Part shown: positions 35,408 to 46,100 of the stretch, one piece after another
Layout: each line of letters begins with the position of its first letter
Position numbering within the stretch: the stretch's first letter is position 1
Origin: Rhynchonema sp. JSB1_4
Taxonomy: Eukaryota; Nematoda; Chromadorea; Monhysterida; Xyalidae
Direction of reading: 5' to 3'
Assembly (NCBI GenBank): GCA_030248065.1
Contig: JASAMV010004486.1
Span: 1-64,000, forward strand
Length of the DNA: 64,000 bases
Made by a program: the position numbers and the translations under genes
Notes under the pieces: model-generated
What the model was told of the DNA's origin: nothing
What the model saw: the letters and a program-made list of their open reading frames with translations, nothing else
Databases searched by the model: none

Positions 35408-36424
35408 CTGCCGTGCGTCGAGGTACGCCCCATGGTTAGTGTCCAGATCTAGACCCGATAATCAACATCTGAAACATTCGGTGTGCTCAAATGTTTCACA
35501 ACGAGGCGGTTAGCGTTAGGGTTTGACGTGGACATTAACTACTGTGCATGACAATGACACAATCCTGCAGTGTTCGTCTTTATCCCATGGTTTGAGCAGG
35601 GCACTTTACGTAAGCGACGGCATAACGATGGTACACTTGCGGATTGCATCGCACAGACCTGATTTTGTACTTCGTGCATAAACGGATGTGTTCAAGATTA
35701 GGAATTAATAAAGGTTTAACGTTAAGCATTACGTATGCGGAAGAATGATTAATTGTATCAGATTCCACACTAATGAAAGAAATCGGGTTACGAAGGTTCA
35801 CGCACCTTTGCACACGATCCGATTTGTTCTGGTATAAAGCCCACCCCCACTCCAAATATACATAGGGTTTCTGAGAGCGTTATTCAAAATTTTCTCCCAA
35901 ACTTTCCACAAAAATGTGCGATAGGAATGCAAATCAAGCCACTGAAATCACATTTGGAAACATTGACGGTGGGTTCATGAAGTTTTTAAATTTGCCGTAC
36001 GAACATTTATCAAAAATACTGATGTGCTAATCTACTTTTTTGCAAACAGAATTGTCTGAGCTCCGCATGAAAATACACCTTATACATATACCTTGATGCC
36101 CACACACCAAAATAGTTCACTTCGAACTGGCATTCTGGAAATGATTCTATTCCAAAAGCAGGCCTTAACGTCATGTAAAGAAGTCAAGGTGTTTGTTATT
36201 AGCGCATAATTTGTGCTTCACCAGATCGTGCATCGTTATTCACGGTAAGACAGTTGGATGTTTCTGGACTCCAGAAACAGTTGACATTAATATCATATAT
36301 CAGTCTGACAATTTCGTCATTGCATGTGCATTTGCACTGTATCCTCCTCAGCATCTTGAAACAAAGTGACACGCAGACCGTCTAAGCGTATTTTGGTCTT
36401 AAACAAAGGTATCGGGCTAATGGT

Positions 36425-36551
36425 TTTGTCGTCAAATCATCTCGTCAAAGAAAGTCGTCGAACACATGAGCCCCAAATGAGCGCGAAAACTAATACATGT
36501 GTTCGACGACTTTATTTGACGAGATGATTTGACCACATTACTATAAGCCAA
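36425..36551. repeat. MITE family O, copy 2
   Basis: Terminal inverted repeats of about 50 bp (GTCAAATCATCTCGTCAAA with its complement) around AGCCCCAAATGAGCGCG. Related to 18231-18351. Confidence 0.85.
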
Positions 36552-36617
36552 ATATCGAATAAAATCCGCAAGCCCTGCTGTTCACCTTCCCCACTTGGTG
36601 GGAGCGTTCTCATCCTA

Positions 36618-36832
36618 AGGGCGCGGCCATGCAAACGCGGGCGCGGGTCAGAAAAATATTCCCACACCACCCCCGCCCCGTTTTTGCTTGGCCGCACTTG
36701 CGGGCGCGGGGTCACTCGAAACATTTCTTTGGCTGGGCTTGTAGCGCGCGAAGCGGCCATGCAAACGCGGAGCGGGTCTGGGATATAGAATATTTTTCTG
36801 ACCCGCGCCCGCGTTTGCATGGCCGCGCCCTA
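36618..36832. repeat. MITE family P
   Basis: Inverted ends AGGGCGCGGCCATGCAAACG and its complement, with repeats of GGCGCGGGTCAGAAAAATAT inside. Single copy in this window. Confidence 0.8.
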
Positions 36833-37685
36833 AAACACACTGCATCACTGAAAGATCATCTCACTGTAACCTATTCAACGCATGCAGTTGGAGGAAATCG
36901 TATGCTAATTTTGCAGGCTGCTTTTGTCAGTCGCTAACTGCCAAATGACGCTTGCATTTGAAAATGTTATTACGTATATGTGCGTAACATGTAGTCAACT
37001 GAAAGGTAATGGTAAATACATGGTCGGGAATCCCTACCTCGTACACGTGAGTCTGACCCAGTACGTGTATTCTTCCGTGACTGCAACGTCAGCCAAGTTT
37101 TTCAGTCAGGGATGTCAGTCAAATAAACATATGTAATTTTGGTCTAACTGACAGAATAATGTTCCTGTCAGGAAAACTGACAGGACAGGACATCACGCAA
37201 AGTCCTAACCCCACGTTTTCAGGAATCAGCTCAGAAAGCTGAAACTTTACAGAATTGACTGAACGTTTCTGGGCGGAGATTTCTGTCCAGGGTTGAGTGA
37301 AAGCCAAAGATTGCTTTACAAGCCGTGAGATCCAAGGCCCAAGGTCCCAAAATGTGGCTTCAAAGGGCATGTGACCATTAAAATTCAAACAGTTCGCGCG
37401 AAAAAGCCAATCATGGCATACAAACTTTCAGTGAATTCCGTAAAGGTTCACCGACCTTTAAACCAGACCCTAACCGTGTAGTTGGAGGCCGAGGATTTGA
37501 ACTGTTGTCAAAACGAAGAAGAATGCTGAAAAAACCAACAACAGCGCACAAATGATGATGCTGGTGCGTTAATGTTTCTCCCTTTTGATGCTAATTGACA
37601 TCACTGTATGAGTGACAAGAGTGCATGACGTTACGATTACTGTTTTTTTTACTGCAGGCACGTTCAATGAATTGCGTGCTGGGCA

Positions 37686-37883
37686 TGTATAGGCAAACTA
37701 CAGTACACCAACATGAGCTCGAATTCTAAGGCGGCGTGTATTCAAAACGAATAGAAAGAGAAAATCATCATCCTCCATTTTGTATTCTTCAACGTGTAAC
37801 ATTTCCCAAATCAGCAGTCACGTATGAATGTTTCACTATTCTGCCAGCTCCGAAATTGAGCTCGTGTTGGTGTAGTTTGCCAA
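37686..37883. repeat. MITE family N, copy 2
   Basis: Ends GGCAAACTACAGTACACCAA and its complement TTGGTGTAGTTTGCC. The arms carry GAGCTCG in place of GAGCCCG. Confidence 0.75.
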
Positions 37884-38967
37884 TACGGTATGTTCGTATT
37901 ATACGTACATTAGCATTAACAGAAATGCATACGGATGACATTAGAAAGAAAATCCAGCACTGAACTCTCTCTCTTGCTGTTTTCAAATTCAGCTCCCTTC
38001 ATGGGTGGCTTTAGCACCGCATTCACAAAAATCAAACACAGCAGTCCCTCTCGTTCCGAACACAATACATGTCTGATTGTAATTACTGTACCCTTCGCCT
38101 GAAGAAGCCTGCTGGTTTGACGAAAAGGTACGAAAAGGTAGCGTGGTTGTCATGTTACGAGGATACATACGTATACGGGTAATGCAAGAGCACGTACATA
38201 CATATAGTCCAGCCACGAACTCATGAGACGACTTATTTTGAAGTTGACTTGAACGGATCCAATAATGTTCCGGTTCCACATAATTCGGAAATGAAAGAAA
38301 GAGAAACGCATGTATTTTTTTAAAAACACGCTCTCCACCTCGGTGCGTAAATTCCATTTTGACTCCCAAAACATTTGTGTTTTGAACGATGTTGCTGTTC
38401 GCGTAAGCACGCAAACAAATTGAGGTCAGCCAGCTGGATCTTGTCATCATGTCTCTCGGCCCAATCTCTTTCTTTTGTTTGCGAAAACCCGTGTAACCGG
38501 CGCATTTTTGAATCTGGCCAAGCAAGCTTAAAAAGAGTAGTCTCATGAGCACGTGGCTGGATTATACCTGCTCTCTTTTGTGCACGTCCATGCGGAGGTA
38601 TGCGAAAAGATATTCATTCAACCTGCCCACTTCACAATGCATGTTTTAGCGTTGTGTTTAGCTGGATATAGTTTCCGTTACCATAGCCCGGTTATTTGGG
38701 ACTTTAAAGGTATCGACCTGGCCTGGATTGGCAAGTGTCTACATTTAGACAGTTCCATGAAGCCTCAATGAAGTTGACATGATTACGTTTTTATCTTGTT
38801 GCGTACTGGATCAGCTTGAGCGCAGCAGCTTTACAGTGCAGGCCCGAGTAATTTTCTGTCCCCGATCTGAGCTTACAAGTTCGTAAGAAACAATGTGCCA
38901 ACTATGACATCAATATACAATTAACGTGGTTGAAAATGAATGTCACGACTCTGTTTTTCCTCAACTA

Positions 38968-39341
38968 CAGGGTGACCCAACAAGTACGGACACCCATTTG
39001 TGAGGCTATATCTCTCGGCCGTTGTTGCATGTGGACACACTTTTAGCATGACATTCGACAGCAGAAGCGATCTAGTTTTCCGTGTGAAGCGACAACAAGT
39101 GGTTCGATAAATGAACAGTGCAAAGTTTTGTGAAGGACATTTGTTCGCACGCTGTTTTTGTACTCGCTTGAAAGCAGGGGCTGCTCCGTAATTTATTCGC
39201 GAAAACCACATGAAGCAACCAACACAAAAAAACCAGAGCGCCTTCACTTTTGAAGGCTGTGCAGAAGTACTGCATCTCCAGGTGCTACCACGGCCGAGAT
39301 CTGGCCCCAAAAAAGTTTTCCGTACTTTTTGGGTCACCCTG
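38968..39341. mobile_element. Tc1/mariner-type non-autonomous element
   Basis: Terminal inverted repeats CAGGGTGACCCAACAAGTAC and its near-complement at the right end (CCGTACTTTTTGGGTCACCCTG), flanked on both sides by TA as in Tc1/mariner insertions. A second inner pair (CGGCCG..) strengthens the fold-back. No transposase is recognisable. Confidence 0.8.
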
Positions 39342-39453
39342 TACGCATCTATTATTAGCTCCTATGCTGTGCCTGTCGTCCCGCTGCCGTAGCTTCATTC
39401 ATACTTTTTTCCAGAGAAAGTGCACATTGTGAGGAAAAAGAATTTAAGGCAGC

Positions 39454-42400
39454 ATGAAGAACCCTTCACCACTGCTACTGATCGCTGCCTTCGCGGTGAA
39501 TGTTGTAATCGGATTCCAAGTTGGATTGAAGGTACGCTTAATTTACTCAAAATTAGCAGGCCCCATGTAACCCTATCGGCTCAAGCTCGAGTGATACGAA
39601 GGTCGAAGTTGATGGAATCGAAAACCGTCAAAATGATTGCATCCTTGTATTGGTCGCACAATGACTATATAAGAATTCATCAAATCAATCCTGATGTTCA
39701 CTTTCAGTCACTCTTAACCACTGTGCTATTTGTGACTCTGACAAGCAGCTGAAAATAATCTAGCAGATCCACCACGTTGCCGCAGGTCTGAAACATTCTC
39801 TTTACCACATGCTTTGTGTGCGATCACGCAACGCAACGTCATTGCCCCGTCACTTTCCCTCTTTACGATTCAGGAAAAAAATTTGACCAATTCTTATAAA
39901 GTCATTGTGCGACCAATACATAACTCAACTGCTAGTTGTTGAACTTTTTGTCTTGACTTTCCCAGGCAGCATCCCATGATCTAAACGACGATAACACCAA
40001 CATGTTGTTCATTCAACCAGTGGCGTTGCAGAAATTGCGATGGGGCAAACGGGGTGGGGGCAATGCTGAATGGGTGCAGGTGGGTGCTGTGCTTGATAAA
40101 TGGATTGATTGTTGGAATTTTAGGTGTTTGATTGGCGGACGTGCAATTGAGCAAAGCGCATTTGAGCAATACCATTTTGAGCAAGTGAATAAAAGCAGGG
40201 GTCAAAAGAGCAGAACCTAAAAACGAATAGGTCCAAGTCTAAGCGAAAGCTCAAGCAAAAAACTATTCCATGTAAGTGTAAGCCTAAGCCTAAGGCAGGG
40301 TTGAAAAAAAAATTTTTTTATTAACGAGCTTTTTTTTAAAAAAAAAATTTTTTTTTGATTTTTTTGACGAAAATTTTTTTTATTAGAAAAAGTGTTGCAA
40401 ACGACGTTTCAGGACAAATGAAATCGATCCAACATATTTATCAAAAATTGAAAAATTTTCGCCTGAGACCCAACTTGTGCGGTGACACCCGGTAGTATTG
40501 TGCAGATTCTATGGTCTTCTACCAGTCTGAGGTTGATGTTGACTAACGATGTTACTCTAATGTATTGTAGCATGCCGTACAACGTATTTTAATGCATCTA
40601 ATGCCGTATATCTGACATACGACCATCAAAATATCGATTACAGCCCAAATCTTGCGTGTCAGATCGACTTTGCGCGCCCGGTTTTGCACCAGACCTATGT
40701 ACACATGTGTAGTAGCATGCAGTAGTACATTATCGGTGCCACATCACTATAAAAGACCGGCCCCGCGCATCCCTGTACGGATTTGGGGGCAATACAGGGC
40801 GCCGCAGGCGCGATTTTGGAAAAATTGTCCCGTCCACAGGAAAAAAGTGCCAATTTTTGGCCTCGAAAAAGGCCATTTTTGGACATTTCAGCCCTTTTTG
40901 GGCAACTTTTTTTTATTAAAAAAAGCAAAATCTGAGTTTCAAAAAAAATTTTTTTTTAAAAAAATTTTTTTTAATTAACCACTTTTTTTTGAAACAACCC
41001 TGGCCTAAGGCTAAGCCTTATACCAAAACCAGTCTATTTCTAAGCCACGGGAACAAAATACAGATCCCCCAACAAGTAGCGTCCCAGTGCGCAGGATTTT
41101 TTCGGCCTACCGCGGTTGACTGCACCGGATTGCTATCTTTAACACGCAAGGTATAGGCGACAGCGACCCACCGGGGGCTACCGCCTGCTACCGCAGTCGA
41201 CTGCGGTGGACTGCGGTGGGGCGCGGTGACTGCGCACTACCGCGCTCCCTTGGCTTGCTCGCTTTTTGTTTTTTTGATCGTACTTGCTGCTATGTATTTA
41301 CTTGCTTTTGAGCTCCATTCAGCTCGGTCTGGTTTGTGTTTTAAAAGTCACGAAGTAATAATGTGCTACACTAAATTTTGTTCATGCAATAGTACGAAAT
41401 TGAGGCTTACTACTCATAACTAAACGACTTTTGATCAGAAAGAACAAGCTATCCGTTATCACATAAGATTATTATTACATACGAGTTTCACGCTCGCGCT
41501 ATGACTCAAGACTATTACATATACAAGTTTCAATTTCGCAATCACACCAGACTATTATTACATGCAAGTTTCACGTCCGCTATCACAACACAACAACCCA
41601 ATTATTTATCGGTTGGACCACCGCCGCTGGCAATGACCTTGGGCAGCATCTTTTTCACATGACCGACAAAGCGACGACACAGCTGAGGGGTATCTTCTTG
41701 GCCCAGAAACGGTATTATTGTGATCACGAGCGATATGTGCAAAATGCGCAAGTTCCATGTAAAATGATAAGCGGTTCCGCAGCGCGCAATGCACGCTGCG
41801 ATTGACCTTAGTTTCGTTGTTTTTTTTGACATGTGATGATGCGAAATTATGCGATTCTTCTTGGATGATTATGTCTCATAATATTTGTTCTGTCACTGAA
41901 ATTCGTGTCCCATCTAATTTCTTGTGAATGGTTCTGCCGCTTTACATCTCAGAAAATGGTTCAGTATATTGTATGTATACTCTCACAATTCTTTTGGGAG
42001 AAACTTTTCAACCGCGTTGCCTGATCCGTAAAGCACATTATGCGTGCACTGGCTGCGGAAGTCACGTGACCGCTATAGCCAGTGCACGCATCGTGTGCTT
42101 TACGGATCAGGCAACGCGGTTGAAAAGTTTCTCCCAAAAGAATTGTCAGAGTATACCTGTATCTTGGACTGCCGTTTTATCAACATTTGCACGTGTCTTT
42201 TACAGCGAACCAATATGCATATTTTGATTTTCGTTCTTAATAAGTAAAGTTTGAGAACAAAAAAATGCTGCGGTTATCATTCCACGTTCGATGAATTGCA
42301 ATACCCGCATCTGCGACTTTTGAAACACAAACCAAACCGGGCTGAATGGAGCTCAAAAGCAAGAAGTAAATGGCAGGAAGTACGATAAAAAAACAAAAAG

Positions 42401-42768
42401 CGAGCAAGCCAAGGGAGCGCGGTAGTGCGCAGTCACCGCGCCCCACCGCAGTCCACCGCAGTCGACTGCGGTAGCAGGCGGTAGCCCCCGGTGGGTCGCT
42501 GTCGCCTATACCTTGCGTGTTAAAGATAGCAATCCGGTGGGCTTGCGGTTGACTGCAGTCAACCGCGGTAGGCCGAAAAAATCCTGCGCACTGGGACGCT
42601 ACTTGTTGTGGGATCTGTAAGACCTCTGCTCTTTTGGCTCTGCCTTTTTTTCTTGCTCAAAGTGGTCTTGCCCAAACGTGCTTTGCTCAATTGCCGGGTC
42701 ACCGTTTGATTCAGGGCATGCTGTCGATGAAAAACCTAAACGACTTCTATCAAGCTGGTCGACGCTAA
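39454..42768 (+). CDS. pdf: Pigment-dispersing factor (PDF) neuropeptide precursor
   Basis: Secreted precursor; PDF acts on a class B GPCR controlling locomotion and rhythms in ecdysozoans. Three exons joined at codon boundaries: 39454-39531, 39966-40079 and 42715-42768, giving 81 aa. Exon 1 is a signal peptide (MKNPSPLLLIAAFAVNVVIG). Exon 2 holds a spacer peptide ending LRWG at the dibasic site K54-R55, then GGGNAEWVQ. Exon 3 supplies GMLSMKNLNDFYQA followed by G79-R80-R81, an amidation and cleavage signal at the protein's end. The core NAEWVQGMLSM matches NAELINGLLSM of C. elegans PDF-1b position by position. Only one PDF copy is present. The spacer could itself yield an LRW-amide. The 2.6-kb intron inside the mature peptide consists largely of nested repeats. 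Confidence 0.85.
39649..39920. repeat. MITE family M, copy 1
   Basis: Ends TATTGGTCGCACAATGACTA and complement, with GAATTCATCAAATCAATCCTGA inside. A near-identical copy lies at about 52233-52486. It is in the first PDF intron. Confidence 0.85.
40296..41002. mobile_element. hAT-like MITE family B, copy 3
   Basis: Ends CAGGGTTGAAA...AACAACCCTG with a perfect 8-bp duplication GCCTAAGG (40288-40295 and 41003-41010). A/T homopolymers lie next to both ends, as in the other copies. Confidence 0.85.
41061..42617. mobile_element. 1.5-kb fold-back element inside the PDF intron
   Basis: Inverted arms of about 300 bp: CAACAAGTAGCGTCCCAGTG at the left, complement at the right. The arms contain GC-rich CTGCGGTGGACTGCGGT-type repeats. 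The centre carries MITE E copy 2. A 76-codon frame inside (41602-41832, minus) shows no domain. Confidence 0.85.
41976..42157. repeat. MITE family E, copy 2
   Basis: Almost perfect palindrome with arms TTTTGGGAGAAACTTTTCAA and CGCGTTGCCTGATCCGTAAA. It is nested in the larger fold-back. Confidence 0.85.
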
Positions 42769-43139
42769 ATCCAGGGGCCGATGCTGTTGTGATTTGTCGT
42801 GCTGAGAATCAAAACCGCCCAGGGTCAAACGGGGTCTTGCTGGACAAAACTTGATTGTTTCTGGTGAACGAAGTGTCACTAAATCTAGAGAATAAATTTT
42901 AAACGTTGAACTGTTAAGTAGCCGAAAAAAGTTCGCTTGCGCGTGACGAAGCAGTCACTAATACACTTTCATTTAGCCAGCATTTACAGTGGTTTGTCCC
43001 TGCATTTCACGTGCTTGAATAATTTTGCACACTGACAAGTATTCAAGAACAACAACGATCAAAGAGTATGACACAGAATAACTAATTCTCAAGCGCACAG
43101 AAATGTGCTTTTTGTATAAATTTGGCAGCACTGGATATT

Positions 43140-46100
43140 CTAACTGCTGCATTCATTTATCTCAAAATCTCGCAGCCTGCTCCTTTCGTGCACGGCTCGG
43201 ACGAATTCCAACAGTTTCCACCAGTTCACATTCGGTCCCGCGGGAACTGTGAAACTGCGATAGCTGCTCCTCGCTGCGTGCGTCGCTGGATCAGTAGCAT
43301 TCTGTAAAAATGAATCTCACAAGATTACGATTTGTAAAATGGTAAAGCGGTTGAAATGAATGGTCTAAAAAACAAAGCACAAGTTTCTAGACAGTGCAGA
43401 AACCTAAGAACATGGGCCTTGGCCATTTCAGGCGTTTTCAGTCATGTGTTGGCAAGGTTATCTAGTAGGTATACTTGCATTGAGATGACGTGCCTTTTAC
43501 ACGCAAATCTGTGAAAACAAGTCGAAACGGTCAACAAAAGAACGCTCAGAAAGGACAAGACTTTGATGACTTTAAAGAACGCTCTAAACTGCAAGTAGAC
43601 ACAAACCTTGACTCTGTCGAATAGATCCCTGATTGTGGCCTCAACTGCTGGAACGTCCTGCTCCCGGTGTAGCAACAGATTGATGGCAAATCCAGTGGGT
43701 TTCGGTGGTTTCGTACTTTTCAAGCGAAAATGGCCGTCTTGCATTTCGATGACACTTGTGCACAAATGGCTAATCTGATGCGAACTGGAAAACGAGCAGC
43801 AGCGTGAACACACGAAAAAAGCATGATTAAAAAAATCAATGTCAGCTTGCTCAAGGATTTCGGAAAGTAGGCCATGCCCCAAAGCCTCACCAATGTCCAG
43901 CTAGCAGCACGCCACCTCCTTCCGCTAAATGTGCGCGCAGCAAGTGCGTAATTGCGATCTGGCCGGCCGGGTCTACGGAAGCCGTTGGTTCATCCAGCAG
44001 CAACAGCGATGGTTCCGTTAACACGGCCAACATGACACACAGTTTCCGACGTGTGCCGCCACTGCAATAGTGCGCTTTTACCATTTTTTGTTCCATCCTT
44101 GTTTTTCATATGCACCAGAGGGGACCCAACCTCAGATGTTTCACAAGCTTGTAGGCATGGGCTTCCAAATGCAGTTTGCGAATTAAATCAGGCACTCTAT
44201 CCTGAAAAAGAGCTGTCAGTATATGCCAGACTGTTCAATTACACTTCACGCAGGTGACAAATATCGATTACAACCTTTAATCGGCCCTTGGACATTCCGC
44301 AGATTCGGCCAAAGTGCTCAACATGCTCCAAGAGCGTCATGTCTTGCAGCAGGCTGTTGTCTTGAGGACAGTAACCGCAACAGGTAACGGACTGGAATCA
44401 TGATACAGAGTTGCGTAGGTGAGAAACAAATACTCAATCAAACTAGCTCGGAAGACTTGTCTATCACCGAAAAGTTCGAAGCGTCCACTCCATTGATGAG
44501 GACGGTGCCGCCGGAAGCGAGTCCTGTTTGTTGTGTAAGTGCTCTGCAATTTCACTTTGTTTGTACAATACTATAAAGAATTAACAATAGTAACTCAAAT
44601 AACGGTGGTGAACCGACCGAAACAGCGACGTCTTTCCTGCACCGTTCTTTCCCACCAAACCGACGCACTCCCCAGCAGCCACGGAAAGAGAGAAATTCCT
44701 CAAACATCTGGATTCGACGTCGCAGAGCTTCGAGTGGGAAATTGATAGATCCGAGATTTTGAGCAGGTTCTCATGAGTTTTTGTAACGTCTCTGGAGGCG
44801 AATAGGCGACGAGGTACTTTGGAATGGGTGTTCTTTGCTTTTGGGGAGCAGGAGAAGAATCTGAAATTCAGAAAATGAAACTCAGAAAAATTTTTCTTCA
44901 GCATTTTTTTTAACAAATTGTATGAAATTGTATTATTATTCAGTATTTGTTTTTAGCAAACAAAAATATTCGAACCTTCGGAAAGCTCGTTTCAGCGCCC
45001 TGCTGTCGGCCACAAGCAGCACCGTTGCCGTGATCAGACATTGACCCATTCCAAAGGCGACGTAACGCCCGATGCCCGGAGGAAGCCATTGTAGGTAGTC
45101 GGAGGTGCAAGCGAACTGGTTGAGACGCGCTGAAAAGCGTTAAATGCGTTAAAAAGAGAAAGACACAACTTTTCATGAAGCCCTCATTTTGGACTCCTTC
45201 CACACACCAGAATCACCTTCCTTCTTTGGAGACTGCATCAGAATTGTCCTCTATTTATTCAAGTCTGGCTGGTTCATTCTGATCTCAACCCGGTGAAGTG
45301 TTACTATTCGCTTACCCTCGCTTTCTTCGCATGTCTCTCCGATCGCTTGCAATTGTTTTTCCGTCACACGATTGACATGAAGGACAATCATTGTCTTGAT
45401 AAATGTGAAATGCGGCAGAAACACCGATGCCCACAGAGTCAGGTACTGTTCTAGTTGACGTAGTTGTTGACCGGCTGATGTTTCACCACCAATCGATAGT
45501 GTGACCAATATCAGACTGAGCAGTGTAGGAACGATGCCTAAAAATTTAGGCCTAAAATTGGAATATAAACCGAAAGCTATCCTTTTTCAAACGCTGACTA
45601 ACCGCAAAATACAGCTATGACGACTAGTTTCGCGCAGCCTTTCACAGCGTTCTTGAGCGAGAGCGATGCGACATATCCCACAACCAGGAATGCAGTTGAA
45701 AAGAGCACCAGTATGCCACAGGTGAGAAGCAGGGTTTGGCCTTCGATGTAGACCCAAAGTGAGACCGCGTGGAATAGTCCGATTACAGGCGCCAGCGCAA
45801 CGAGGTTTAGCACGAAGTCGACAACAAAGTTGCCTAGCCAGTAGATCGGGGTTTTGAGTCCGTGGAACTCCTGAGATTTTCAGTGTGTTTACGATCCTTG
45901 AAAAGAACTAAACGGTTAACAAACGAATTTTAAATGGAAATGGAAATGAACAACAGTTTCATTGTAATGTGTTGGTTATTGTGTGACGGTTCAGTCCCCG
46001 GGGCACAGGTTCACGCCCCGCCGATTCAGGCCCGGCTGGAGCCTAAGCCTAAGCCTATAAACGGGTCAAACATGCTGGGTCTGAAAAGGTCGGGCCTGAA

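Larger units (their letters stand above)
35141..38967. other. Repeat-rich gene-free stretch
   Basis: Holds MITE copies of families C, O, P and N (listed separately). One 186-codon open frame (37989-38549, minus) is discussed under rejected items. No spliced gene could be built. Confidence 0.4.
40138..42702. mobile_element. Outer fold-back element filling the PDF intron
   Basis: Imperfect inverted ends: left has CAATTGAGCAAAGC, TTTTGAGCAAG and AAAAGAGCAGA, right has TCTGCTCTTTT, CTTGCTCAAAG and GCTTTGCTCAATTG. The enclosed 2.4 kb carries a hAT-like family B element and a second large fold-back. The element occupies nearly all of the intron 40080-42714. Confidence 0.65.

Noticed and set aside
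38320..38480. Minus-strand segment RDWAERHDD..LADLNLFACLREQQ resembling a C-type lectin fragment
   Set aside because: Required lectin cysteines are absent, and no flanking lectin exons were found; treated as chance similarity.
37989..38549. 186-codon minus-strand open frame starting with a signal-like MRLLFLSLLG
   Set aside because: About one open frame of this length is expected by chance in 64 kb. It has no recognisable domain, lies among MITEs and is unspliced, unlike every supported gene here. Kept only as a weak possibility.
41602..41832. 76-codon minus-strand frame in the PDF intron
   Set aside because: It lies inside a fold-back element, has no domain and no in-phase partner exon.
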